The notes below the pieces were generated by a model that saw nothing but the letters and a program-made list of their open reading frames with translations, was not told the DNA's origin and searched no databases. From Sphingomonas pituitosa NBRC 102491 (GTDB lineage: Bacteria > Pseudomonadota > Alphaproteobacteria > Sphingomonadales > Sphingomonadaceae), in the NCBI RefSeq assembly GCF_001598435.1, contig NZ_BCYY01000020.1, positions 1 through 64,000 on the forward strand: a stretch of DNA of 64,000 nucleotides, in the 5' to 3' direction. A program made the position numbers and the translations under genes. Positions 8,126-16,760 of the stretch are shown here, piece by piece (the stretch's first letter is position 1; each line of letters opens with the position of its first letter).

Positions 8126-8866
8126 ATGGAACGCAAGATGCCGCCGGCCTGGCCTGTCCCCGAAACCCCTCGCGATCCCCCGCCCCGCCTGACCATGCTG
8201 ATAGAGGCACCGCGTGCCTTTTATGGCCTGGCCGAACTCGCCACGCGCTGGCGGGCGCTGGGTGACGCCCCACGGGGCGACGGCCATGCGGTGATGGTGC
8301 TGCCCGGCCTGTTCAACAGCGACCGGGCCAATATCGTCCTGCGGCGCCACCTTCGCCGCCTGGGCTACCAGGCCGTGGGCTGGGGCATGGGCCGCAACCT
8401 CGGCGCGCGCACGATCGGCACCGATGGCGAGCGACTGATGGCGCGGATCGCCGACCTCCACGTGCAGACCGGCAAGCCGATCACCCTGATCGGCATCTCG
8501 CTCGGCGGCATCATGGCCCGCATCGCGGCGCATCGCCATCCGGAGCAGGTGCGCGGGGTGATCACGATCAGCTCGCCCTTCGCCGGACATCCGAGCGCGA
8601 CCAATGTCTGGCGCCCGTTCGAATGGCTGAGCGGCGAGCGAATCGGCGATCCGGCGGTGCTCGATCGGCTGGCCGAGGCGGCCGCGCCGCTGCCGGTCCC
8701 CTCCACCGCGATCTGGAGCCGCAGCGACGGGCTGGTCAACGGCCTCACCTGCCGCACCGATCGCTGCGACGCAGTCGAGGTGCGCAGCAGCCATCTCTGG
8801 GTGCAGATGCGCGCCGAGGTGCTTGCGGCCGTCGCGCAGGCGCTGGCCGAGCAGCGTCCCGCCTAA
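8126..8866 (+). CDS. Alpha/beta hydrolase (lipase/PGAP1-like)
   Basis: Protein of about 246 residues with the alpha/beta hydrolase nucleophile elbow GISLGG near residue 122 and the oxyanion stretch VMVLPGLFNSD near residue 55. A likely catalytic histidine is in SSHLWV near the end, and an aspartate in WSRSDGLVN. The pattern resembles esterases/lipases that are often annotated as PGAP1-like. The start is uncertain: GTG at 8093, ATG at 8126 and ATG at 8195 are all in frame. 8126 has an AGGTG element upstream, while 8195 gives the best fit to the domain. Its TAA overlaps the stop codon of the convergent nuclease gene (8863-8866). Confidence 0.8.
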   Translation: MERKMPPAWPVPETPRDPPPRLTMLIEAPRAFYGLAELATRWRALGDAPRGDGHAVMVLPGLFNSDRANIVLRRHLRRLGYQAVGWGMGRNLGARTIGTDGERLMARIADLHVQTGKPITLIGISLGGIMARIAAHRHPEQVRGVITISSPFAGHPSATNVWRPFEWLSGERIGDPAVLDRLAEAAAPLPVPSTAIWSRSDGLVNGLTCRTDRCDAVEVRSSHLWVQMRAEVLAAVAQALAEQRPA

Positions 8867-9708
8867 GCCAGCGCTTCGTCCAGCAGCTTCGCCAGCCGCA
8901 GGCCGCCGCGAACTACCTGGTCGCGGGCGACCGGCACCAGCTTCGCCAGCGTCGCCTCGTCGAGATGCGCCGGATGCTGGCCCGGGGTGCACACCGCCTC
9001 GCCCGCAGCGCTGGGGTAGACCACGTCGCGCGCGACCTGCCAGCTTTCGCGGCTCCAGTCCTCGACGCTGCCGCCCCACACGGCATTGCGCTCGCTCGCC
9101 GAGTAGGCGCGCACCGGCGAGGGCGGCTGCGAGATCGCGCGCTCGGCGAGATAGCCGTCCCACACCGAATGGAGGTTGAGCTTGGCGCTGGTGAAGGCGC
9201 CGTAGTTGGTCTTCACCTGGTTGCCGCCCAGGTCGCTGTGATCGCCCGCGTGGAGCGGCTGGTGCAGATCGCCGACGAAATGGACGAGGAAGGCCAGCGC
9301 CATCACCCGCTCGCGCACCGGCACCTTCGGATCCTTGAGCAATTTCACGTCGCGCTCGATCTGCGCCGACACGCAATTGCCGTCGCGGCACGGCGGCTTG
9401 AGGTCGAACGGCTTGCAGATGTCGATATTCTGATAGTGCCACGAATAGGCATAGCTGAAGCGCGGCCCCAGCGTCTTGACGCAGTCCGCCCACACCGCCG
9501 CCTGCTCGATCGTGTTCGCCGGGCAGGTCGGCGTCTCGAGCAGCGCCTGCCGCTTGAGCAGCGCATCGATCTTCGCGCGCACCGCCGGGGTGACGTTACG
9601 ATAGGCGATCGCGCCCACGGTCTCGTGACCATATTCCCAATAGGCGGAAGCGGGCGAAGCGGCGGCGAAACCCAGCAGCGCGGCGAGGACAAGCAGGATG
9701 CGACTCAT
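8863..9708 (-). CDS. S1/P1 family single-strand nuclease, secreted
   Basis: Protein of 281 residues with a signal peptide ([21 protein letters not shown]). The mature N-terminus is a tryptophan ([13 protein letters not shown]), whose main chain binds zinc in this family. Further zinc ligands are in SWHYQNID, and in [13 protein letters not shown] with the nearby DLGGN. These enzymes are trinuclear-zinc phosphodiesterases that cut single-stranded DNA and RNA and can remove 3'-phosphates. A periplasmic or extracellular nutrient-scavenging role is the usual inference. I start at 9708 because translation from there begins right at the signal peptide. It is divergent from hisS, with about 100 bases of shared promoter region. 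Confidence 0.92.
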   Translation of the reverse strand: MSRILLVLAALLGFAAASPASAYWEYGHETVGAIAYRNVTPAVRAKIDALLKRQALLETPTCPANTIEQAAVWADCVKTLGPRFSYAYSWHYQNIDICKPFDLKPPCRDGNCVSAQIERDVKLLKDPKVPVRERVMALAFLVHFVGDLHQPLHAGDHSDLGGNQVKTNYGAFTSAKLNLHSVWDGYLAERAISQPPSPVRAYSASERNAVWGGSVEDWSRESWQVARDVVYPSAAGEAVCTPGQHPAHLDEATLAKLVPVARDQVVRGGLRLAKLLDEALA

Positions 9709-9808
9709 GCGGTTCGCCCTAGGCCCGGCGCGCTTCCGCTTCAACACACAGTGCTTCCCCTTGGCCGCATTGCGGCGCGCTCCAAACCAGCCTAATAGCC
9801 GCGCCCAA

Positions 9809-11059
9809 ATGGCACGTATCCAGACCCCCCAGCGCATCCGGGGCACCCAGGACATTTTCGGTGAAGACCAGCGGCGTTTCGCCGCGGTGCTCGAGAAGTT
9901 CGACCAGGTGCGCAAGCTCTACTGCTTCCAGCGGCTCGAGATTCCGATCTTCGAGGCGACCGGCGTGTTCGCCCGCTCGATGGGCGAAACCTCGGACGTC
10001 GTCTCCAAGGAGATGTACACCTTCGAGGACCGCGGCGGCGATTCGATCACGCTGCGTCCCGAATTCACCGCCGGCATCGCGCGCGCCTATATCAGCGAGG
10101 GCTGGCAGCAGTTCGCGCCGCTGAAGGTCGCGACTTCGGGCCCGGTGTTCCGCTACGAGCGCCCGCAAAAGGGCCGCTATCGCCAGTTCCACCAGATCGA
10201 CGCTGAGATCATCGGCGCGCCCGAACCCGCCGCCGATGTCGAGCTGCTGGTGCTGGCCGACCAGCTCCTGAAGGACCTCGGCATCGCCGACGGCGTGACG
10301 CTCCAGCTCAACACGCTGGGCGACGCCGCGACGCGCGACGCCTGGCGCACCGCGCTGGTCGCGCATTTCGAGGCGCACAAGGCCGAGTTGTCCGAGGACA
10401 GCTTGGCGCGGCTCGAGAAGAACCCGCTACGCATCCTCGATTCGAAGGATCCGCGCGACCGCCCGATCGCCGACAGCGCACCGGACATCGACGCGTATCT
10501 GACCGACGAGGCCGCTGCCTTCTTCAAGGCGGTGACCGATGGGCTCGACGCCGCCGGTGTCGCCTGGACGCGCAATGCACGGCTGGTGCGCGGGCTCGAT
10601 TACTACCGCCACACCGCGTTCGAGTTCGTCACCGATCGGCTGGGTGCGCAGGGCACCGTGCTGGCCGGCGGCCGCTATGACGGGCTGATCGGTTCGCTGG
10701 GCGGGCCGGAGACCGCCGGCGTGGGCTGGGCAGCGGGCGTCGAGCGGCTGGCGATGCTGATCGAGGAGCCCAAGGCGGCCTCGATCCAGGTCTATGTCGT
10801 GGTCGAGGACGATCGCGTGCAGGCAGACGGTGTGCGTGCGGTCTCGGCGCTGCGCCGTGCCGGGCTGGCGGCCGAGCTGCTCGCCACCGGCTCCCCGCGC
10901 AAGCGGTTCGACAAGGCGGTGAAGAGCAACCCCGATGCGCTGCTGTCGCTGGGCGTGGCCGATGGCGCGACGTCGAAGCGGCTCAAGGTCAATGCCGGCG
11001 ACGCCGCCGCGATCGACGCGGTCCTGGAGACGATCGCTTGGGCGGGTCCGAGCGCATGA
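9809..11059 (+). CDS. hisS: Histidyl-tRNA synthetase
   Basis: Class II aminoacyl-tRNA synthetase of 416 residues that charges tRNA-His. Motif 2 is seen in [20 protein letters not shown]. The histidine-specific signatures [15 protein letters not shown] and GGRYDGL follow, and motif 3 is [11 protein letters not shown]. The C-terminal anticodon-binding domain starts around [11 protein letters not shown] start at the ATG at 9809 ([17 protein letters not shown]), which matches the family; the longer frame from 9698 adds unrelated residues. It heads a translation-related run hisS-prfA-prmC-DUF4167. A REP-like inverted repeat separates it from prfA. Confidence 0.97.
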   Translation: MARIQTPQRIRGTQDIFGEDQRRFAAVLEKFDQVRKLYCFQRLEIPIFEATGVFARSMGETSDVVSKEMYTFEDRGGDSITLRPEFTAGIARAYISEGWQQFAPLKVATSGPVFRYERPQKGRYRQFHQIDAEIIGAPEPAADVELLVLADQLLKDLGIADGVTLQLNTLGDAATRDAWRTALVAHFEAHKAELSEDSLARLEKNPLRILDSKDPRDRPIADSAPDIDAYLTDEAAAFFKAVTDGLDAAGVAWTRNARLVRGLDYYRHTAFEFVTDRLGAQGTVLAGGRYDGLIGSLGGPETAGVGWAAGVERLAMLIEEPKAASIQVYVVVEDDRVQADGVRAVSALRRAGLAAELLATGSPRKRFDKAVKSNPDALLSLGVADGATSKRLKVNAGDAAAIDAVLETIAWAGPSA

Positions 11060-11066
11060 GCCAAGC

Positions 11067-11154
11067 CGTCATCCCAGCGAACGCTGGGATCTCCCGTAGC
11101 ATGTCCCACCCTAGCAGCCTGCTGTTGGAGACCCCAGCGTTCGCTGGGGTGACG
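11067..11154. repeat. Paired REP-like palindromes (BIME-type element)
   Basis: Two short palindromes in inverted orientation lie in the hisS-prfA gap. The left arm at 11067-11094 has the core CCCAGCGAACGCTGGG and the right arm at 11125-11154 has CCCAGCGTTCGCTGGG. The arms are nearly perfect reverse complements of each other, and each can also fold alone into a 7-bp hairpin with a two-base loop. About 30 bases separate them. In translation such elements give the familiar PANAG and PAFAGMT peptides, which also appear here. Arrangement and base pattern fit REP/BIME repeats. A second, related element is at 27697-27792. Confidence 0.8.
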
Positions 11155-11162
11155 GATAAGGC

Positions 11163-12236
<1,074 letters not shown>

Positions 12237-12245
12237 GATCCTCCC

Positions 12246-13070
12246 GTGAGCGCGCGCAGTGTGCGTGCAGCGCTTGCCGACGCCGCCCGCCAGCTGGAAT
12301 CCGTTTCCGACACGCCCCGGCTCGACGCCGAGCTGCTGATGGCCCACGCGCTCGACACCACGCGCGACGTGCTGCTGCTCGGCCGGCTGGACGATCCCGC
12401 GCCGGAGGGTTTCGCCGCCCTCGTCGCGCGCCGGCTGACCCACGAACCGATCGCCTATATCACCGGCACCCGCGCCTTCTGGACGATCGACCTCGCCGTC
12501 GGCCCCGGCGTGCTGATCCCGCGTCCCGACAGCGAGACGCTGATCGAAACCGCGCTCGCCTGGTTCGGCGACCGCACGCCCGTCCGCATTCTCGATCTCG
12601 GCACCGGGCCCGGCACGCTGCTGCTCGCGGCATTGGCCGAATGGCCCGAAGCGCTGGGCCTCGGCGTCGATGCCTCGGAGGTCGCGCTTGGTTATGCCCG
12701 CCGCAATGCGGAGGCGCTGGGAATGCGCGCCCGGGCCGACTTCCGACCCGGTGACTGGACCAAGGGAATCGAAGGCCGCTTCGACCTGATCCTCGCCAAC
12801 CCACCCTATATCGGAACGGCGGAGCCGCTGCCGCCGCAGGTGCTCGACCACGAACCGGCCGAAGCGCTGTTCGCCGGCAGCGACGGGCTGGACGATTATC
12901 GCCGCATCATCCCCGCACTTCCCGCCCTGCTCGCGCCCGGCGGTGCCGCGATCCTGGAGATCGGATGGACCCAGGGCGAGGCAGTTTCTTTGCTCGGACA
13001 GGAACACGGGCTTTCGCCAAGCGTCTATAAGGACATGGGTGGAAGGCCGCGCGTGGTCCGGCTGACTTGA
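12246..13070 (+). CDS. prmC: Release factor glutamine N5-methyltransferase
   Basis: SAM-dependent methyltransferase of 274 residues that methylates the glutamine of the GGQ motif in RF1 and RF2. The SAM-binding motif I is RILDLGTGPGTLLLAAL (about residues 115-131), and the catalytic NPPY motif is LILANPPYIG (about 180). The N-terminal helical domain ends with the conserved EPIAYITGTRAFW. The start codon is GTG at 12246. It follows prfA by nine bases and was probably made with it. The last residues (GRPRVVRLT) fit the family. Confidence 0.96.
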   Translation: MSARSVRAALADAARQLESVSDTPRLDAELLMAHALDTTRDVLLLGRLDDPAPEGFAALVARRLTHEPIAYITGTRAFWTIDLAVGPGVLIPRPDSETLIETALAWFGDRTPVRILDLGTGPGTLLLAALAEWPEALGLGVDASEVALGYARRNAEALGMRARADFRPGDWTKGIEGRFDLILANPPYIGTAEPLPPQVLDHEPAEALFAGSDGLDDYRRIIPALPALLAPGGAAILEIGWTQGEAVSLLGQEHGLSPSVYKDMGGRPRVVRLT

Positions 13071-13333
13071 AACTACGCGCAGACGTCACATATTTCTGCT
13101 TGGAGAATGGTACGCCAGCGGCTAGAAGAAAGCCGGGGCGAGGCACCTTCAACCAAGTTGTTGAGATAAAGGGCTGAGGCCCGACTCCATGGTCATGTGT
13201 GCCGCTGCAGTCCGGCGGCCGTGGCAAGCGGAAGGTTCTGGGCACGCCCGGCACCGTCTGCAAACGTAACCCTGCATCCGGAACCTCGATGAATCGACGG
13301 ACGGCTTTGTAAAGACAGGACAACGAGACCTTG
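13071..13333 (+). promoter_or_regulatory. Long leader region in front of the DUF4167 gene
   Basis: 263 bases lie between prmC and the DUF4167 gene, the longest such gap within this gene run. They contain several G+C-rich inverted repeats, for example GCCGC and GCGGC arms within 13201-13221, and a possible tiny reading frame of 26 codons from an ATG at 13189 to a TAA at 13267-13269. This is enough space for a promoter plus a structured 5' leader. I cannot match it to a known riboswitch or RNA family by eye. A regulatory role is an inference. Confidence 0.4.
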
Positions 13334-14203
13334 ATGAACAATCGTCAGGCCGGCCGCCGTCGCGGCCGTGGCGGGCAGCAACAACGCCAGGGCGGAAGCT
13401 CGAACAATCAGGGCAATGGTAGTCGGATCGATAACCGCGCCCGTGGTAACGCCGCCCAGTTGCTTGAGAAATACAAGAACCTGGCGCGCGATGCTCAGAT
13501 GCAGGGCGATCGGGTCAACGCCGAATATTATCTCCAGTTCGCGGATCATTATTTCCGCGTTCTGAACGAGAATCGCTCGCGCTTCGAGGAGCAGAACCAG
13601 CAGCGCCGCCAGCGCGACGAGTTCGACGGCGACGAAGAAGAGTTCGAGATGGAAGGCGAAGCCGGCCGCGAGGACGAAGGCGACGCCCCGCGCCAGCAGC
13701 AACCGCAGCAGCCCCGCCGCGAGCGCGAGCCCCGCTACGAACGCGACGCCCGCGAACCGCGCGCTGACCGTGAGCCGCGTGGCGAGCGCGAACCGCGTGG
13801 CGACCGCGAGGCCCGCGAACCGCGCGCCGAGCGTGAACCCCGTGAAGCACGACCCGAGCGCGCGCCCCGCGAGCAGCGCACGTACCGCGACGATCGTCGC
13901 GAGCGCACCGACGGCGCGGCGAACGGCCATGCCAACGGCAATGTGATCGAAGCCGCCCCGGTCGAGGCAGCGCCTTCTTTCGAAGCGCCCGTCACCGAGG
14001 ACGCCGCCGAAGCACCCCGCCGCCGCGGTCGTCCGCGTCGCGAGGCGCCGGTCGAAGCGGAGACGTCGCACGGTATCGACCTCGCGGTCCTTCCCCCGGC
14101 AATCGGTGCGGACCCCGCCCCGGCCGGGGACGAGGAAGCCCCGAAGAAGCCCCGCCGCCGTCGCACCACCAAGAGCGACGAGGCCGAAGCTCCCGTCGCC
14201 TGA
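13334..14203 (+). CDS. DUF4167 domain-containing protein, Arg/Glu-rich
   Basis: Protein of 289 residues. The N-terminal DUF4167 region spans about residues 1-85 and includes the conserved NRARGNAAQLLEKYKNLARD and YYLQFADHYFRVLNEN. The start is very basic and Gly/Gln-rich (QAGRRRGRGGQQQRQ). Residues of about 115-195 are a low-complexity tract of repeated REPRGE, REPRAE and DREARE units. The tail is rich in Ala, Glu and Pro with basic patches (RRRGRPRRE, PRRRRTTK). Mixed-charge disordered tracts of this kind often bind RNA, and the prfA-prmC neighbourhood would fit, but no function is established to my knowledge. The ATG at 13334 is chosen over the TTG just before it. Confidence 0.9.
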   Translation: MNNRQAGRRRGRGGQQQRQGGSSNNQGNGSRIDNRARGNAAQLLEKYKNLARDAQMQGDRVNAEYYLQFADHYFRVLNENRSRFEEQNQQRRQRDEFDGDEEEFEMEGEAGREDEGDAPRQQQPQQPRREREPRYERDAREPRADREPRGEREPRGDREAREPRAEREPREARPERAPREQRTYRDDRRERTDGAANGHANGNVIEAAPVEAAPSFEAPVTEDAAEAPRRRGRPRREAPVEAETSHGIDLAVLPPAIGADPAPAGDEEAPKKPRRRRTTKSDEAEAPVA

Positions 14204-14223
14204 GGCGCGGAACACCGGCAAAG

Positions 14224-14260
14224 AAAAAGGCCCGCTTCCGAAAGGAGGCGGGCCTTTTTC
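14224..14260 (+). terminator. Rho-independent terminator
   Basis: The DUF4167 gene is followed by a G+C-rich hairpin (arms GGCCCGCTTCC and GGAGGCGGGCC, small loop GAAA) and a run of five T residues. A-rich bases precede the left arm, so it could also work in the opposite direction for the leftward PHP gene. This is the clearest terminator in the window. A second, weaker C/G-rich hairpin follows at about 14301-14326. Confidence 0.85.
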
Positions 14261-14335
14261 GTTTCTGCCGTTGCCCGCGAGATTGCGCCCGCTGGCGTGT
14301 CTCCCCTCCCCCCGGCGGGAGAGGAGATGGCAGGC

Positions 14336-15478
14336 TCAGAATGCCGGATCGAAGTTGAAGAAGATCGGGTTGGAGATCGCCACCATAGGCCCGGCGACCT
14401 TCGCGAAATTGTCCACGCCCGGATAGGGCGTCGCCGGCCCCTCCACCTCGACGCGGTAATAGCTGCGAGCTTCGGCATCGGGCGTGTCGGCAAAGCCGAC
14501 GCTGCCGTCCGCGCCCACGTCGAGCGTCGCGAACACGTCGCCGTTCTTCACCACGCGGACGTGATAGGCCCCGTCCTCGCGCTTGCCCGCCAGCTTGACG
14601 GTGAAGCGCACCGGTCCGGCCGGTGCCCTGGCATTGTCGCCCATCAGCATGTCCGCCTTGCCGTCGCCGTTCACATCCGCGGTGAGCTCGACGCGCGGGG
14701 CATAGGGATTGGCGCTGATCGACGCGCGGCCGCGGCCGATCGCGGCGATCACTGCCTCGCGGGTGCGGGCGGGCGCGAAGACCCAGGTGGTCGGCGTGCC
14801 GACATTGTTGGCCGTCGCCTCGATCGCCTGCGGTGCGGTGCTGCCCGGCACGGTGCCATGGTGCGAATCGCTGCCGCCGCGCGCGCCGATCTTCCGGCCG
14901 GAGCTCAGCATGTCGTCCCACACCATCAGGTTGGTCTTGTTCGGTGCCCAGCGGACGGTGTTCCACACCTCCAGCGAATCGACCAGGTCGTACGAATAGC
15001 CGAAATGGTCCTTGTTGGTCGGGTGGTTGGCGGAGAGGTGGACGCCCAGCCCGTCCTTCACCTTCTGCACGACCACGTCGCGGGCGTCGCGGATGTCGAA
15101 CAGCTTCTTCTCGTCATAGGGCCTGGCCGAGAGGATCACGGCATGGCCGCGCACCGTCGTCCATTCCGCGCCGTAGAGGAGCAACAGCTTGTCCGATCGG
15201 AATTCGGGGTCGCTCCAAGTATGGTGGGCGGTGTCGCCGTTCACATGGTTGTCGTGGTCGCTGATCAGCAGGAAGTCGAAGCCCGCGCGCTCGGCATCGG
15301 CGATGATCCGCGCCTCGCCATGGTTGGTCGAATCCTTGCTGTGGCGCGAATGGACGTGGAGGTCGCCCTTCATCCAAACGCCCTCGGTAAGGCTGGCCAC
15401 GACGAACTTGTCGTTGGTCTGGGCATAGGCAGCGGGCGCGAGCGCGGCGGCAAGCGCGAGGGCGACGACACGGAACAT
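14336..15478 (-). CDS. PHP-domain metallohydrolase (CehA/McbA family), secreted
   Basis: Protein of 380 residues with a signal peptide (FRVVALALAAALAPAAYAQ). A PHP domain follows: KGDLHVHSRHSKDS near residue 40, the metal-binding LISDHDNHV near residue 80, and later metal ligands in LSANHPTNKDH and GSDSHHG. PHP enzymes are metal-dependent phosphoesterases. The CehA/McbA branch includes carbamate hydrolases, but that substrate is not implied here. The signal peptide suggests periplasmic action. I take the ATG at 15478, directly before the signal peptide. Its stop lies close to the end of the DUF4167 transcription unit. Confidence 0.86.
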   Translation of the reverse strand: MFRVVALALAAALAPAAYAQTNDKFVVASLTEGVWMKGDLHVHSRHSKDSTNHGEARIIADAERAGFDFLLISDHDNHVNGDTAHHTWSDPEFRSDKLLLLYGAEWTTVRGHAVILSARPYDEKKLFDIRDARDVVVQKVKDGLGVHLSANHPTNKDHFGYSYDLVDSLEVWNTVRWAPNKTNLMVWDDMLSSGRKIGARGGSDSHHGTVPGSTAPQAIEATANNVGTPTTWVFAPARTREAVIAAIGRGRASISANPYAPRVELTADVNGDGKADMLMGDNARAPAGPVRFTVKLAGKREDGAYHVRVVKNGDVFATLDVGADGSVGFADTPDAEARSYYRVEVEGPATPYPGVDNFAKVAGPMVAISNPIFFNFDPAF

Positions 15479-15519
15479 GTTTTCTCCGGCAGGCTGGCTT
15501 CGGGCGGACGCCCGCCGCC

Positions 15520-16188
15520 TCAACTACCGCCGAGAACGTTGATCGTGAAGGCCACCACGCCCAGGTTGAACACGAAGGCGGCGAGGCAGTGCAGCGTCAC
15601 CACCCGGCGCAGCTGGCGCGTCGTGACCGAGACGTCGCTGGTCTGGAAGGTCATCCCCAGGCAGAAGGCGAAATAGAGAAAGTCCCAGTAATTGGGTTCG
15701 GGCGTCTTGGGAAACTCCAGCCCGCCCTTGTCGCGCCCGCCCGGCGCCTCGCTGTAGAAGAGGTGGGCGTAGTGCAGCGCATAGACGGCGTTGCTGAACG
15801 TCCAGCTGAGCGCGAGCGTGCCGAGGATCAGCACGAGCTGCATGGGCTGGGGCGCCTTGCGCTGCATCAGCTCGCTCGCGATCGCGATCAGGATGATGAC
15901 GGTGACGGCGCCGGTGATTCCCAGCAGAACCAGCCGATTCGCATCGTTGTTGCAGGCCGAGCGCCGCATCGCATCGGATTGGTGCTTGAGCATCGGGATG
16001 CACAGCGCGAGGAACAGCGCCGCGCCGATATCGAAGGCGAGCATCGCCCCCGCCCGCATGCCGAACTGCGGCACGAGGAAAAACCCCGCCGCGATCGTGG
16101 TCGCCGCGAAGGCGAGAAAGCGCGGCGGCGCGAGGACATTGCCGACCCCTCGGGGTCGGGCCCCGCGCCGCCGCGGATTCCGGCTCAG
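15520..16188 (-). CDS. DUF1345 family membrane protein (start uncertain)
   Basis: Polytopic membrane protein of about 220 residues, with hydrophobic stretches such as VTVIILIAIASEL and LVLILGTLALSWTFSNAVYALHY. The family hallmark FPKTPEPNYWDFLYFAFCLGM is followed by TSDVSV, which identifies DUF1345; its function is unknown. The start is odd: family-like sequence reaches up to APPRFLAFAATTI, but no ATG, GTG or TTG precedes it in frame before the end of ppa. The nearest possibilities are a CTG at 16188 that overlaps the ppa stop codon (CTGA), or internal GTG/ATG codons that would remove the first helix. I give the CTG as the outer limit. It is co-directional with ppa. Confidence 0.75.
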   Translation of the reverse strand: MSRNPRRRGARPRGVGNVLAPPRFLAFAATTIAAGFFLVPQFGMRAGAMLAFDIGAALFLALCIPMLKHQSDAMRRSACNNDANRLVLLGITGAVTVIILIAIASELMQRKAPQPMQLVLILGTLALSWTFSNAVYALHYAHLFYSEAPGGRDKGGLEFPKTPEPNYWDFLYFAFCLGMTFQTSDVSVTTRQLRRVVTLHCLAAFVFNLGVVAFTINVLGGS

Positions 16189-16724
16189 GCTGCCTTGGCC
16201 TTCTTTGCGGCCTCGATCGCTTCGATCACGATCCGGCGCGCTTCGGCGGCATCGCCCCAATTGCCGATCCGCACCCACTTCTCGGACTCGAGGTCCTTAT
16301 AGTGGGTGAAGAAATGCTCGATCTGCTGCAGCACGATCGAGGGCAGGTCCGAACGCTCGCCGACGTCCGAATAATAGGGGAAGGTGCTGTCGACCGGCAC
16401 GCAGACGAGCTTCTCGTCGCCGCCGGCTTCGTCTTCCAACTTCAGCACCGCGATCGGGCGCGCACGCACCACGCAGCCCGGCACGAAGGGCGAGCGGGCG
16501 ATGACGAGCGCGTCGAGCGGATCGCCGTCCGGCGACAGCGTGTGCGGCACGAAGCCATAGTTCGCCGGGTAGCGCATCGGCGTGTGCAGGATGCGATCGA
16601 CGAACAGCGCACCGCTGGCCTTGTCGAACTCATACTTCACGGGCTCGCCGCCCGAGGGGACCTCGATGATGACGTTCAGATTGTTCGGCGGATCATCGCC
16701 GATGGGAATGAGATCAATGCGCAT
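16185..16724 (-). CDS. ppa: Inorganic pyrophosphatase
   Basis: Family I soluble inorganic pyrophosphatase of 179 residues, which hydrolyses pyrophosphate to two phosphates and pulls biosynthetic reactions forward. The signature SPDGDPLDALVI (about residues 64-75) holds the metal-binding aspartates. EVPSGGEPVKYEFDK and MRYPANYGFVPHT are also typical. The Lys/Ala-rich tail (EAAKKAKAA) is seen in many alphaproteobacterial versions. Length and start are normal. The DUF1345 gene follows on the same strand with little or no gap. Confidence 0.97.
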   Translation of the reverse strand: MRIDLIPIGDDPPNNLNVIIEVPSGGEPVKYEFDKASGALFVDRILHTPMRYPANYGFVPHTLSPDGDPLDALVIARSPFVPGCVVRARPIAVLKLEDEAGGDEKLVCVPVDSTFPYYSDVGERSDLPSIVLQQIEHFFTHYKDLESEKWVRIGNWGDAAEARRIVIEAIEAAKKAKAA

Positions 16725-16760
16725 GATGTCTCTAACCTGTGGTTGGCGGCTACGCCCGTC

